NCBI GenBank assembly: GCA_948099385.1
Contig: CANUEZ040000103.1
Coordinates: forward strand, 6,992,501-7,056,500
Reading direction: 5' to 3'
DNA from: Fasciola hepatica
Taxonomy: Eukaryota > Platyhelminthes > Trematoda > Plagiorchiida > Fasciolidae
DNA length: 64,000 bases
Shown here in pieces: positions 32,883 through 44,112 of the stretch (position 1 is its first letter; every line of letters begins with the position of its first letter). The notes beneath the pieces were generated by a model. That model was given only the letters and a program-made list of their open reading frames with translations. It did not search any database and was not told where the DNA came from. The translations under genes and the position numbers were made by a program.

Positions 32883-35300
32883 TTATTTTTCATTGTTACG
32901 AAAGAAATAGATACACTCTCGATTCTGATTTCGGTTTTGTGCCGTGTCTATTAGTGAGACAAGCCGGCGTTCCCTATCACCTCCAGCGTTCCAACCTAAC
33001 AACCGAGATGGCCCTACACGTGACAGGCATTCCGTCAGTTTCCTCATCCCTCTTTGCCACGCCATCGCTTATCCTTCACGCTTCTTCTTCCATTCAGGCC
33101 TAGGGAGCGCAAACATTTTGGAAAGCGCCAGGAGCTGCCGAGACACTCTTATCACATATTTAGTCAGAGGAGACGGTGCTGTAAAAGGGTCTTTTCAAGG
33201 GAGGAGTTGAGTGAACCAGACACACGCCTGTGCCTTTGATTGCTGTTGACGCGTTGCTCCCACCGAGCATGAGCAATGCTACGTAAGCAGCGGGCGAGTG
33301 AACTCGGGGGGCTATGTTTCACAACCATACAGCAGTTCGTGGCATACGATGGTATTGTACACTCTACCTCTCACGGAATGACTGACGTAATGTCAGCGCC
33401 AGATATGGCTGAGGCTCGGGAAAGTTGGCCTGGCCCTGGAATTACGCATGGATATTTCTTCTCCCCTCCCACTCCACCATTTTCAGTTATTCAACTGCCT
33501 AGTTAGACAAAACGTTTTGTAATCGCCAGTCTTTTGTTGCCTAAGTGGAGCGCGGGTACATGCTGTCGCCAATCCTGGAGCAGCACCTTACACCTTGACG
33601 AGGTGAAGTACGTTCCGTATCGAGCTATTTCAGTTATCATATGTTTCATTAGATATTGAGCAGCTGAAATGGTAGAAGCGATCAGGAAGGTGTCGTCGGA
33701 GTATTCTAGGTCAGTAATCGTGTACCTGGGAGGATTTCACTAGGAACAGCAAGAGCGCGTGAAAGTTGACTCTAAACTCTTGCTCGTCCTGAGGTAAGCG
33801 GTGGAGGGATTGGATGATGAAACATACTTATCGGGAACGCCATTTCTCAGCAGGCATTTCTATAGAGCAGTCTGGTCAACTGAATCAAAGGCCGATCTGA
33901 TATTTGGGAATATGGCGGTAGTCAGTCTACGGTTAGCTCATCCATGTTGTTACAGCTAACGGGGGTGTATATCTGATCACTACAGCGTCAACCAGGGCAA
34001 AACCCTGCGTGCTCCTCACGGATTTGCTGCTAACTGTGTGATCACTGTCTACGAAGAACGACAGACGCTGAAATCTTCAACGCAATCTGGATTAGGGTGA
34101 TATCTCTGTAATTGCCACATATAGTTCGGGATCTTTTCTTGAAGACAAGAACTACGATCGACTCCATTCAATCCACAGGAACGTTTCCTCCCATACTTCA
34201 GAGACTGTAAGCCACATCGTAACCTGATTCTTTGAATGAAGCTGGTGGTAGGCCGTCTGGGCCTGGAGCCTTGTAACGTTTGAGGAGTACAAGTGCGCTA
34301 CAAATTTCAGCCTCAGTGGGCGGGTCTGGGGACACGGACAACTGGGCATAACAAGAGGCTAGCTGAATTGCAAAGTTAACTGTTCAGCCCATCTTTCCAA
34401 GCATCGATGAAGGCTGTATTAAGCTTTCCGTCGGCTTCGCAGATTGTATCGCTGACACTGTGCATTTGGGTGCCGGTGTTGCAGATATTGCGGAATAATT
34501 CTCTAAACTTCTCACAGGCAGAGGTTTGCTCTCTCTCAGCAGCACGTTCCGACCACCAGTTCTCACGATCGTTTCTTGGGCTTGCAGTGAGCTCTTATTC
34601 CAGTGCCAGATGAGTTTCGTTGCCAGTTCAGTTCGAGGAGATTGACTGGCGAATATCCATAAGTCGGAAGGAGTTTGCATTTATCCTATGAATGACCGGT
34701 CTGGAGACAATCTCGGAGGTAGTCAGGCAGGAGGAATGAAGGGCTGATTTCCCGAGAGCCCAACGCTGCTCTAGGGGCACGGTGGGACGGTGCTCGATCT
34801 ACGTTTCACTTCATTCTGGAATCTGGCTAGCACTTTAGGCTTCAAAAGTCTGAAGACATTAACCAGCGATATCATCTTTCTAGCTATCCCACCGAAGCGC
34901 ATAGATAGTGTGGCACACACCAGTGCGTGATCAGAATCAATACTATTTCTCTATGATGAACGGCAGTTTTTTATGTATCCTCGCCGTCTGTAGCTGAGCG
35001 TGATGTGATATACCTTAGCCCAATCTTCAGTGGAAGGAGGAGGTCGCCAGGTAGCTAAACGGCGCCTTGCGCTTCTAAAGCCGGTGCTGAATGAAAACAG
35101 TAGGTTATGACAACGGAGACTTAGAAGCCTTTCATCATTATTCGAGCGGCAACAATGAGGGCGAAATCTGCACCCTAGATAATTTTCACTAGGCCTGATG
35201 CCGCCGACCCTGGCATTCAAGTCTCCAGCTAGAACGATGATCTCCATCAGTGGTGAGAAAAGATAAGGAACCGGGCGAGTTTGTGGGCGGTGGTGCACGC
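32883..35300 (-). pseudogene. RTE-clade LINE (RTE-1b): endonuclease end through C terminus
   Basis: Minus strand. Endonuclease C-terminal part at 34,951-35,298 (EIIVLAGDLNARVGG, LATWRPPPSTEDW, ITLSYRRRG). Then linker frames (34,384-34,680), RT start PPTEAEICSALVLLKRYKAPGPDGLPP (about 34,330-34,230), heavily broken RT down to about 33,550, a VRGRVYNTIVCHELLYGCET block near 33,350 and the C-terminal MAWQRGMRKLTECLSRVGPSRL (33,065-32,883). Many stops and frameshifts. Order and motifs are those of RTE elements such as schistosome SR2. Confidence 0.78.
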
Positions 35301-35329
35301 AACGGAGTGCCTTTGGTCAAAAAGAAACG

Positions 35330-36750
35330 TTTTCCATTGCTGTCCACAGACGCAGCCCTTTCTACTTCCCTACACCTCGCGATCCGCTACTGCTTGAGGT
35401 CATTTCTCAGGCTCCCAGTCCGTTGGCTTCTCGGAGGTTTGGTTCACCTTATTAGACGTAACATCCTGATGGACGGATCTGCGAGCATCCGACAGAACAA
35501 CTCATGTCGAAGATATCCATCGTTTGTGAAACCTATTCGGACCAGATTTCTAGGTGGGATTCAAAGTAACGTACAAGGCTTCCTTGATCTGTAGCCAGCG
35601 TCCATCTGGGTCCCGGACATCCGGGTACATAGCTAACTGTGCAGAAACTTCAGTCGGATAAAAAGAGTGTCGGTCATCAACAAGAGGCAATACGCGGGCC
35701 GGATGGAACTTAACTTGGTGTGACCACGTGCGGAACGTAGACGGAGGTGAGCACGTATCAAAGCGTGATCTGTGTCCGAGGATGAAGACCAATATGAACG
35801 GCAGTTTTTAGCTGCTCCACATCAGCGGCGATCAATTAAAGTACGGTCAAGCTGAGTCCAACATTGTGAGGACGTAGGAGAATGCCATGTCAATCTCCCG
35901 CGCTTTCGATTGAAGACATTCATACCCGCCAGAACCAATACTCGGTCAGAGCAGAGATGGATGAGAAAATGGTCGCCATCGGTACGATTGTTCGAAATAG
36001 CTAATGGGCCTCCAACATGCCATTGGAAATCTCTCAAACAGAAAAAAGGGCGTTGAAGCCCTCAGCAAAGACCACCACATCCGTTGAATGTGTGCCTTGG
36101 TGCTGCTGAGAGAAAACCTGATAGAACTCTTTGTTGGTAAATTGAAGTCAGAGGGAATCACACACAAACACAACGAACCTGCACCAAAGTTTCAGTTTGT
36201 CGCTGTTGAAAAAACAAGATCATCCAAAAGAGGAACACGCAAACGACTGATGGTTGGAATCCGATCTACCAGTAAACGCTCGGTTTTCATGCTCAAAGCA
36301 ATCCAAAAGAAAGCTTAACCACGAGCACTGAACATCGAATCACCCGACACACGAAGAGTTAAGCGAGGGACTGAGGTTGTGTCCAAGGTGTGAAGTCTTG
36401 CATGCGCGTTTCGGGGACGCATATTACATCTATTTTAAAAGTACCAAGAGTTTTAGCGAAGGCAGCCTTCACTCTGTCTGACACAGAGTTTGGACGTTGC
36501 GGGCACCCAAGCGAAGTGGACATTCTGGGAATAAGGAGTGCGTTCGATTTAGACTTGACTCCCGAACTACTGCTTCTACCAAAGTCACAATTACCCGCGA
36601 TATATTTCGTCGACCTCTAATTAATAGAGGGAAAGTTGGTAAGACACTTTACAGGAAAGATGCTGTAGGTTTCTGGGCGATTCATACTTCGCGGCTAACT
36701 ACAATGTTGAGGGAGGTTTCTTTGGAAGTCCTAACCGAAGCCTTGTAATG
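35330..36750 (-). pseudogene. RTE-clade LINE (RTE-1a): 5' endonuclease part
   Basis: Minus strand. Endonuclease start near 36,480-36,400 (FKIDVICVPETRMQD), the middle at 36,037-35,822 (LIHLCSDRVLVLAGMNVFNRKRGRLTW, TQLDRTLID) and the downstream linker at 35,792-35,550 (RSRFDTCSPPSTFR, YPDVRDPDGRWLQIKEAL). The same endonuclease segment then appears again at 35,298, so this is either a tandemly duplicated piece or a second RTE copy inserted head-to-tail. Heavily mutated. Confidence 0.7.
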
Positions 36751-36776
36751 ATAGTAATACCAATAAAATTGTTATT

Positions 36777-36777
36777 G

Positions 36778-36822
<45 letters not shown>

Positions 36823-36828
36823 GTAGTA
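36777..36828. repeat. (ATA)n microsatellite
   Basis: About 16 AAT/ATA units just upstream of the 5' end of RTE-1a. Confidence 0.92.
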
Positions 36829-38690
36829 CCATAAAGCTGGGCAATGTTCGAAAGGACTAATGCGGAGATGGACTCAAAAGTCTGACCCACAAGGCAGTGG
36901 AGCACTACCCAGCACGGGAACGTGACCGAAGAACACGGTATTTAACGTATTCTGGTCTGTCACGTGTGACCCGATTACTGCATGCGTTTTGCGTTATCTC
37001 CGCTGGTGCTTTTTTATCCATGACACCCATCAAATTCGGTCTTCAGCCTCATGCACCCACTGGAGAAAGCCCGATGTGTATGGGGCAGCATCCCTCGGGC
37101 CGGTAGTTGCTCGTTTAAGGCCAGCGATAACTGTCAAACCAAGTACGATGACTTCTTCCACCGTCGAAAGAAAACCAAAAGACTCCGCTCCTATGCCCAT
37201 CTGGTGGGGGTTTGTAGACTGATAAACTATTTCTCCCCGTGTTTATTCACTGAAATATCCTCTCCAGCGGCAAAGTGAATGGAACTAAATGACACCCATC
37301 AACTGGTCCAGACGCTGGAATAATCTTGCTTCTACTTAACGAACTGTTAAGCGTATCTGTATCTCCGGCTTAGGGAAACCATCCTGCACAGCTCTTTGTG
37401 TCATGAAGGCGTGCCAGCCATCACGCCATGCCAAGGTGCATTCTCTTCCTGAGAGCGACAATCAGCTGACCAAAACAACAAGCAAAACTCACATGGTCTG
37501 TGGTCTTAAAAAAAAGAGTGAATTCTGCAAGATTATTCAAGACAAAAGCAGTTTATTGAGCATGGAAACCGAGAAGCAATGTAAGCGAAATGAACGTCTA
37601 CCGTCCGTCTACGCAGAACTGTCTTGAATCAGTGTGACTTACCACCACACCAAATGTCCGCAAAGTTATCTCACAATGTAGTCACGACCCCAAGGGTAAA
37701 AATCAGTTGCATCTAGAGCAGTTTGATTGTCGACCACAAAACAGTGTTGGTGCGAGAAAGCAGTTGGGACTAATACGATAGCGGGCAGATGAGGAATTTT
37801 CCATCAATATGGAAGTTGAAGTGCCTACTATTTGCCAGAAGTTTACTTAACCAACATCAAATTATATACTGAGTGATGCTGGGGCCCAAATATATAAGGG
37901 GAATCAACTTTTCTATCCTTCTCTAGTATACTGGTGGTTTAGTGGAAAAAAAGGCGGCTGACGTAGTGTAAATTTATAGAAACTCCCTGTAAAGGAGTTT
38001 AAGAAACACTGCTTCATTTGTTTACATTCCTATTGCAAACAACATAATTTTATTCATTCATTCGTAAGAAATTTCTTTCAGGAATTTCTATTGTTTGGGT
38101 TTTGGTTCTGCGGTGAATTTATGCGTTTTTTCACGTGTCTGTCCATCTTTGGATGAAAAATACGCCCTGAATTGTCTGACTATTCCAGAACTACAACATG
38201 GAGGTGCAAGAAGCAGATCCCAGTCCACAGGGTTAGTACGGCTGGTTTCACTCCATCCCTGCATTGGGAATGGTGATGTAGAGTTCACTGCTAAGAAGTT
38301 CCTTCCGGTACAACGAGTAACGAGTCAGATGATATAATTGATGTCATCGACAGTCCTGAAACAGCAAAGGACTCACCTGTAACAGTTGCTGACGAACACG
38401 TTTTTAGTTGCTTTCACCAGTGCCGCTGTTGGGTGATGCATATTGCCCTTTTAAATATGGACAATTGTGGGAACATGATGGGTAATACCAAGTGCTCACC
38501 AAATAAGGAATCGGCAGCAACTGATTTGGCTGCAGCCACTTTCAAAAACGGTAAGTTTCATGGTTGTCAGCAAAATATGCAACAAAATTACCGTTCATGG
38601 TTGAGGAAATTAAATTTAAGATACCGAGCAAAATAATAAGCATGCCTAAAAAAGGTAACTTTGTTGGTTAATTTGTGTTTTCCGGTCTTT
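36829..38690. other. Spacer DNA without recognised content
   Basis: Short frames only (for example 36,989-37,222 and 38,433-38,636). No domain, RNA fold or LTR pair was identified. It lies downstream of the Gypsy fragment and could include its 3' LTR. Confidence 0.4.
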
Positions 38691-40500
38691 CCTTCAGCCA
38701 GGGATATTGCGCGGCAAGTTGCAATACAAATACACTCGTCGATCGCCGAATGCCGGATTTGATTTCTTCTGTCACTGGTAATGCAAAAGTATCCAAAAAC
38801 ACATGTGCTGGTAGTCCTACCTCGTTCTCATATACCGCGGCTGCGCTGTAACGTTTCCTGATGTGGTTGATATGTCGTTTGGCTGTTTCATTGTCTAACC
38901 GAACCCCATATATTACATTACCCAGCCGGCTAACAATTACTCCTGGCAGGCGTTCAATGGGGCTCTAATGTTTTGCATGTTTGGAATGAAATTATTGTAA
39001 TAATTTACAAGGCCCAGGAGGGATTGCAATTCCACTTTGTTTTTGGGTGCAAGCATTTGGGTAATAGGTGCCACTCTGGAGGGGTCTGGGCGTCGTCCGT
39101 TTTTGGGATACGTAACTTGAATCCGAAAAGTCGGATTTTATGTAATACTTCTCTCAAATGTTGCAAATGTTCAGCTCTAGACTCACTAATAATGACAATA
39201 TCATCCATGTGGGCCAGTGCGAATGGAAGGTTAGTCAGTATTGTGTCAATGACCTGCTGGAATATGGCCGGAGCACACTTTACTCCGAATGGTAATCTAT
39301 TGTATTGATACAAACCGCGGTGGGTATTGATAGTCAGCAATTGTTTGCATGCGTTATCCACTTTAACTTGGAGGTAAGCGTCACATAAATCGATTTTTGA
39401 GAATATTTTACTTCCATTAGGTTTACAAAACAAGTCGTCCGGGGTCGGTGGTGGATATTCATGTGTTTCTAGGCAATCACTAAGTTCAGTAAAGAAATCG
39501 GCACATATGCGAACCGAACCCTTTGCCTTCTTAACCACCACAATCGGTGCGCCCCAGGTGGAATAAATAACTTGTGTAAGTACTCCTGCTGTCTGCAGTC
39601 TTTCGAGTTCCTGATCTATTGATTTTAGAGCGGCATGTGGAACAGGCCGTTTTGGGCGAAAGACTGGTTTAGACCCGGGTTTCAGGTAAAGGATGGCTTT
39701 AGCCTTGGTGCACAACCACGAGCCTGGCTGAAATATTTTTGGCGTGCTTCTCCTGAATATCCTTAACTGTTGAAGAGTTGGTAATGTTCTCAACGTCGTA
39801 TACATCTGGTGAGTGTGAGCGTGACAGTTAAATCGGGTTATTTGAGTCACAAATGGAACTGAAAGGAACATCCCATAACTGCAGCTTAATAATCCGGTTA
39901 ATACCGAGAAGATTTAAATAACCAGCGAGTGATATATAACAAATGCCATTACCATAGTGGTCACGAAAATGAAACTCACATTCTAGCTCTCCAAGGAATG
40001 CTATTTGTTGACCCGTGGCATTTCGAGCAACCCGGTTTTTTAGCATTGTACGAGGGCTCACCAAGAGCAACCCAAGTTGATCGTGAAATGATTGTTGTGT
40101 CCCATGCCATGTCCAGCTTCAGAGTTACCGGATGGCCATTCACAGTTAATGCCACGTATTTCCGCAACTGGTTGAGTGAAGGGCTCGTGGCTGCGAATAC
40201 GGCGTTTGACTGATGCGACGAAATGTACTCAAGTTGTTCACAGGTCTTCTGTCTTGCAAGCGCCCATAAAATCTTTCTCTTTGCCCCATACGTTCACACT
40301 CCTGACAAAAATGTGTCCAGTAACGACAAAATCGAACAAATCGTCATTCTCCACAGTTCCAGCAGGCAGGAGGCGGTCGTTGGAATGGTGTCATTGCAGG
40401 CGTTTCGCGAGGTTGTGAAACTGTTTCCAGGTATTTTGTCAACAACCGTATTTTCAGTAGACTATGATACGTGCTGGATCATTGTTGAATCTTGTTTTAA
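38690..40500 (-). pseudogene. Ty3/Gypsy element with internal deletion
   Basis: Minus strand. Gag end with a zinc-knuckle-like PACWNCGE ... HFCQECERMGQRE (about 40,400-40,300). Protease at 40,167-39,976, where the active-site DTG has become DMA (LKLDMAWDTTIIS). Reverse transcriptase at 39,871-39,005 with GAPIVVVKKAKGSVRICADF, KIDLCDAYLQV (residues 159-169), YNRLPFGVKCAPAIFQQ and HMDDIVIIS (residues 221-229; the usual Tyr is His). Then FVNYYNNFIPNMQNIRAPLN, followed without RNase H or integrase core by an integrase C-terminal-like tail (PGVIVSRLGNVIYGV, KRHINHIRKRY) at 38,940-38,720. The RT frame is still 288 codons long. The 5' end is cut by the right-arm junction at 40,531. Confidence 0.82.
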
Positions 40501-40531
40501 GTTCATGAATCTGATATATTCGGCGGTTAGA

Positions 40532-41895
40532 ACTTCGGCAAACCTTAGAGCGAAGACACATACACATAGGCCCACAATCCGTCTTCCTTAGTTAGAAAGT
40601 GGCTTTTGACTCGGTCAACGGTACGGTTTTCTAGCGCTGCTTGTTATTAAAGGGTGTGTCAGAGAAGCTTGTTTTTTCGATGCTCGCACGGGAAAGTCCA
40701 AAGCTGAATTCATGCTCACGACAATATTCCACCCGAGTTCATCACGGACAAAGATTTTCGTCACGGATGCGCCTTCCTGCCTTTTCTCTTCACTTTAGTA
40801 GCTGAATTTATTCTCGAGATGGCTCTATCCTCGTGTGAGAATAGTGGCATCGATCTTTGCTCAGGCAAGAAACTGTCTCACTTCAAATACGCTGATGGTA
40901 TTTTCCCTCTGAGGGAAAATCCGTGTGAGTTGCAAGCTCTTTTAAATATCCTTGGCGAAAGTGTGGTTATGTTTGGGATGATTTATGCACCTTCAAACTC
41001 TATGATGCTTTCGGAGGACTGGGTTGGCGCTACACAACTTCTCTTCTTGGCAGGGGAAGCCTTAGCTGAAAACAATAAATTTTTGTTACTTGGACAGTCA
41101 CATTTCCCCAGGTGAACAAATGTCGGATGGAGTGTTATTAGACATACTGAAGGCGCGTTTGGCTTTTGTTAATTTCAGCTATTTGTGGTGCCGACGAGAC
41201 ATCCGGTTTCCTGTCGAGGATCGAGTGAACAATGCGGCGATTATGCCCGTTACTGGTGGAATATGGGCAAAGGCTGTCGGTTTTTGAGCATCGATGCCTC
41301 TGTAGCATTGCCTGAGAGTGGTGGGAATACCGCATCAGCAATGCTGAGATTAGACATGTTTTGAGGACCAGAGGTCAATCTCCAGATCTGGTACTTACTT
41401 TGGCAGGTTGGGCTGATTGGGACATATCTTGCGCATGCCCACCAATGGACTTCCACGGCGTACGTTGTTCTTTGAGGCAGGCAGCGATTGGGAGGTAGGT
41501 CGAGTTGGTCAGTCGAAGACACAGCAAAAAGATATGAGATCCTTGACCGGTGGACTTGACCGAGTAGGACGTGTTAGATCTCCAGCTTGTGGTCCACGCG
41601 TACAGCCTACCAAATGGTTGGAGACAGTGATGTGTCTATCTGTCGCGACCCGCAACGTGGTTGTATTCGGACTCCCACTTCATCCTCTTGATTTCCGCTC
41701 AAACAATTTTATTGTTTTTGGATCTTTTCTCGCTTGTTGCTTCGAATCTTTCTGGCCTCTTCTCGAAAACACTGGAAAGAAACAACCAAAACCAGGGCAC
41801 AGAAGTGCGAGGTTGTTGGTGGAATAAACTGAAAATGAAACCGAATTATTCGTTCGTACAGATTTTTGTTCTGATTCTGACTAACCCTTGGCTGG
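40532..41895 (+). pseudogene. RTE-clade LINE (RTE-2), 5'-truncated right-arm copy
   Basis: Mirror of 30,690-32,053. It starts abruptly inside the RT frame (LRQTLERRHIH) and runs through the AFDSV region, KYADGIF (40,885-40,899, same Asp-to-Gly change), the KARLAFVNFSYLWCRRDIR frame (41,090-41,287) and the C terminus at 41,417-41,827. Upstream sequence (below 40,531) is Gypsy, not RTE, so this is the derived junction. Confidence 0.88.
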
Positions 41896-43285
41896 ATATT
41901 AACTGAGGCACCCTGTCAAAGCTATGACCGTTGTGAACATATATTTTAACTCAAAATAATACTGTAGAATTCTCAGGGACATCATGTATTTATTGAGGTT
42001 GTGCATTGATTCCGGCCATGCGGTGCTTTGCGACTCTAAGATGCTTTCCAAAACGAGCGAAGCTTGACTTCCGGCGAATCGATCATTGAATCGTTGATCA
42101 TACTTCACCCGGAACAAGACTAATGCTCTTCGGTCACTACACCAAGCATTATCACGAATCCAAGTAATTCTGATGTTTCCGGAGGAGTTTTCACGACCAG
42201 CTGGTAAAGTCATGGAGCAGTGCATTAGGGACTAAGTTATTCGTCGTCAAGCTACCATGACCTGCTGGGAGTGGAGTAGCACGAGCTTGTCAAGTGTATG
42301 TCAGGATTCGCGCAGCTATCGTCGTTCCTGCATGAAGTGACAGAAAGTCTGGTCAGTTGTGACAAAGTTGAGGTATGTTAGTTGCATTTCTGGAAGGTGT
42401 CTGACCCAATCCACCACCGTCTTCCCATTTATAAACTGAGTGTTACAGCTAGTGCCCCAATTGATGACGTAGGTAGCGGATTGCCTTGGAAACCGGAAAC
42501 GACGACGGGACGGGAGGTGCTACCTCGTTCTTTGCGTAGGCACGTAATGAGGCACTATATAGGTATGTCTCATGACCATTGACATCCCTCAGTTTCATGA
42601 ATGACCTGGAGAAAAGGATGAGGTACCGCTGCTACGTTTTCCCACACTATGCTAGGATAGTTGGGAACCCAACTGGCAGTGACGTACAATCCGACCTGGA
42701 CACACCACACAAGTAGTCTACAGCTTGACAGCGGGAAGCTTATGTAACTGGAATCCTCTTTCTATTATCTTATCATCTGTTGATTTTATTAAATTCTCTT
42801 ATGAACCACGATCTATCGTATCAAAATGCTACGCAAACACCACCATTAAAACGATTTACGATCTGAAGCAACTGGTGAGCGCGATCGTTGAAGCTGAGGG
42901 ACTGTGCACTCCAATAATTGCTGAGCCCGTTCCATTTAAAACTAATTAATGCCTTCATCGAATTGACGTAGCCAGGACACGCCTAGGGTAGATTTTCCCT
43001 CCGTTCGTCAGTCATATATATTCGTTCTAACATCAAGTAGGTTTGTTTTATCGCGTGTATGAATATTTATTTTGGACATTTTCACCTACGTACATTTTTG
43101 TTGGGGAAACACAAACATCTCATCCTAATTTTCTGACCTTCATTATTGTATCTGTCATTTATTACTCCAATAATTCCATGATTTTGTCGATCATTCATTG
43201 CCAAAACGTTTTTAGAATCTCAGGCTAGTTCATTCCCATAGCGCATCTATTAGGTAATGACCAGACAGCCTTAGCTCAAGTATGA
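41896..43285. other. Unassigned inner-arm DNA (mirror of 29,301-30,690)
   Basis: Near-identical to the left arm with no net indel. No recognised coding or RNA feature. Confidence 0.4.
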
Positions 43286-43289
43286 ACCA

Positions 43290-44112
43290 GCGTGCCATGC
43301 AGTGCTCATGAAAATACCTGATTTCATATCGGGAGATCCAGAGGTGTTCATCGCCATCCTCGAGTCTCGTTTCTGAGAGACTGTCGTATCTAGTCAGCCA
43401 TCTAAACAATAAACTGCTCTCAGCAATTCCAGGTAGTATGATCCCACAAATCCGGGACATGGGTATGAACCCCCCGGATTACAACTCGTATGGCACGCTC
43501 CCGGAGGCTCTGGTTAGGCGCGTGGAGGCATCAAAAGAGAAACGTATCTAACACGTTCTCTCCGAAATCCAGCTGGGAGATAAAACACCATCGCAGTTGC
43601 TACAGAAAAAGCGCCTAATAATAAGCACGACTTTCATGGACGGTATAGACCTGCGTCAACTATGGATGCAACGACTCCCACCGTATGTTCGAAGCATAGT
43701 AACCGTTTTAACACAGATCGATAGTTCAGGTAAGTGCGCAGAGGCTGCAGATAAAGTCCTCGAGAAAGTAAACGCATTTTCTTCACAGCCTCACGTGTTC
43801 AGCACCGCCACTGCTGCTTCGGTTGAAGCGGTCGTTAACCCTGTATCGAAAACCACTCACCACAAAGCACCCAAGAGCAACTCTGACGTTCAAATGTTAT
43901 GTCAGAAGGTTCACGTCTCGACGTAGGTGTTTGAACAACAAGAGCGCACCCTCAACAGCCTTCGCAAACAGAACCCAAACGGCCCTCATATGACTACTTG
44001 TGCCCCCAAGTCAAATTACCAATCCGGCAAGCGTTACAGTTTTTTGACGAATCTAGTGAGAGATACCTCGGCCATTTCATTTGCCAGCTGTTTGCAAACT
44101 TATCAGCAATAA
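43290..44112 (+). pseudogene. Ty3/Gypsy-type gag remnant (right copy)
   Basis: Mirror of 28,473-29,300. KIPDFISGDPEVF near 43,310, a frameshift at about 43,375, then LSYLVSHLNNKLLSAI, a stop at about 43,549, QLGDKTPSQLLQ, FMDGIDLRQLWMQRLPPYV (43,597-43,926) and a stop at 43,924. The same defects occur in both arms, so they predate the duplication. Confidence 0.65.

Noticed and set aside
43230..43460. 76-codon minus-strand frame
   Set aside because: Antisense shadow of the gag remnant.
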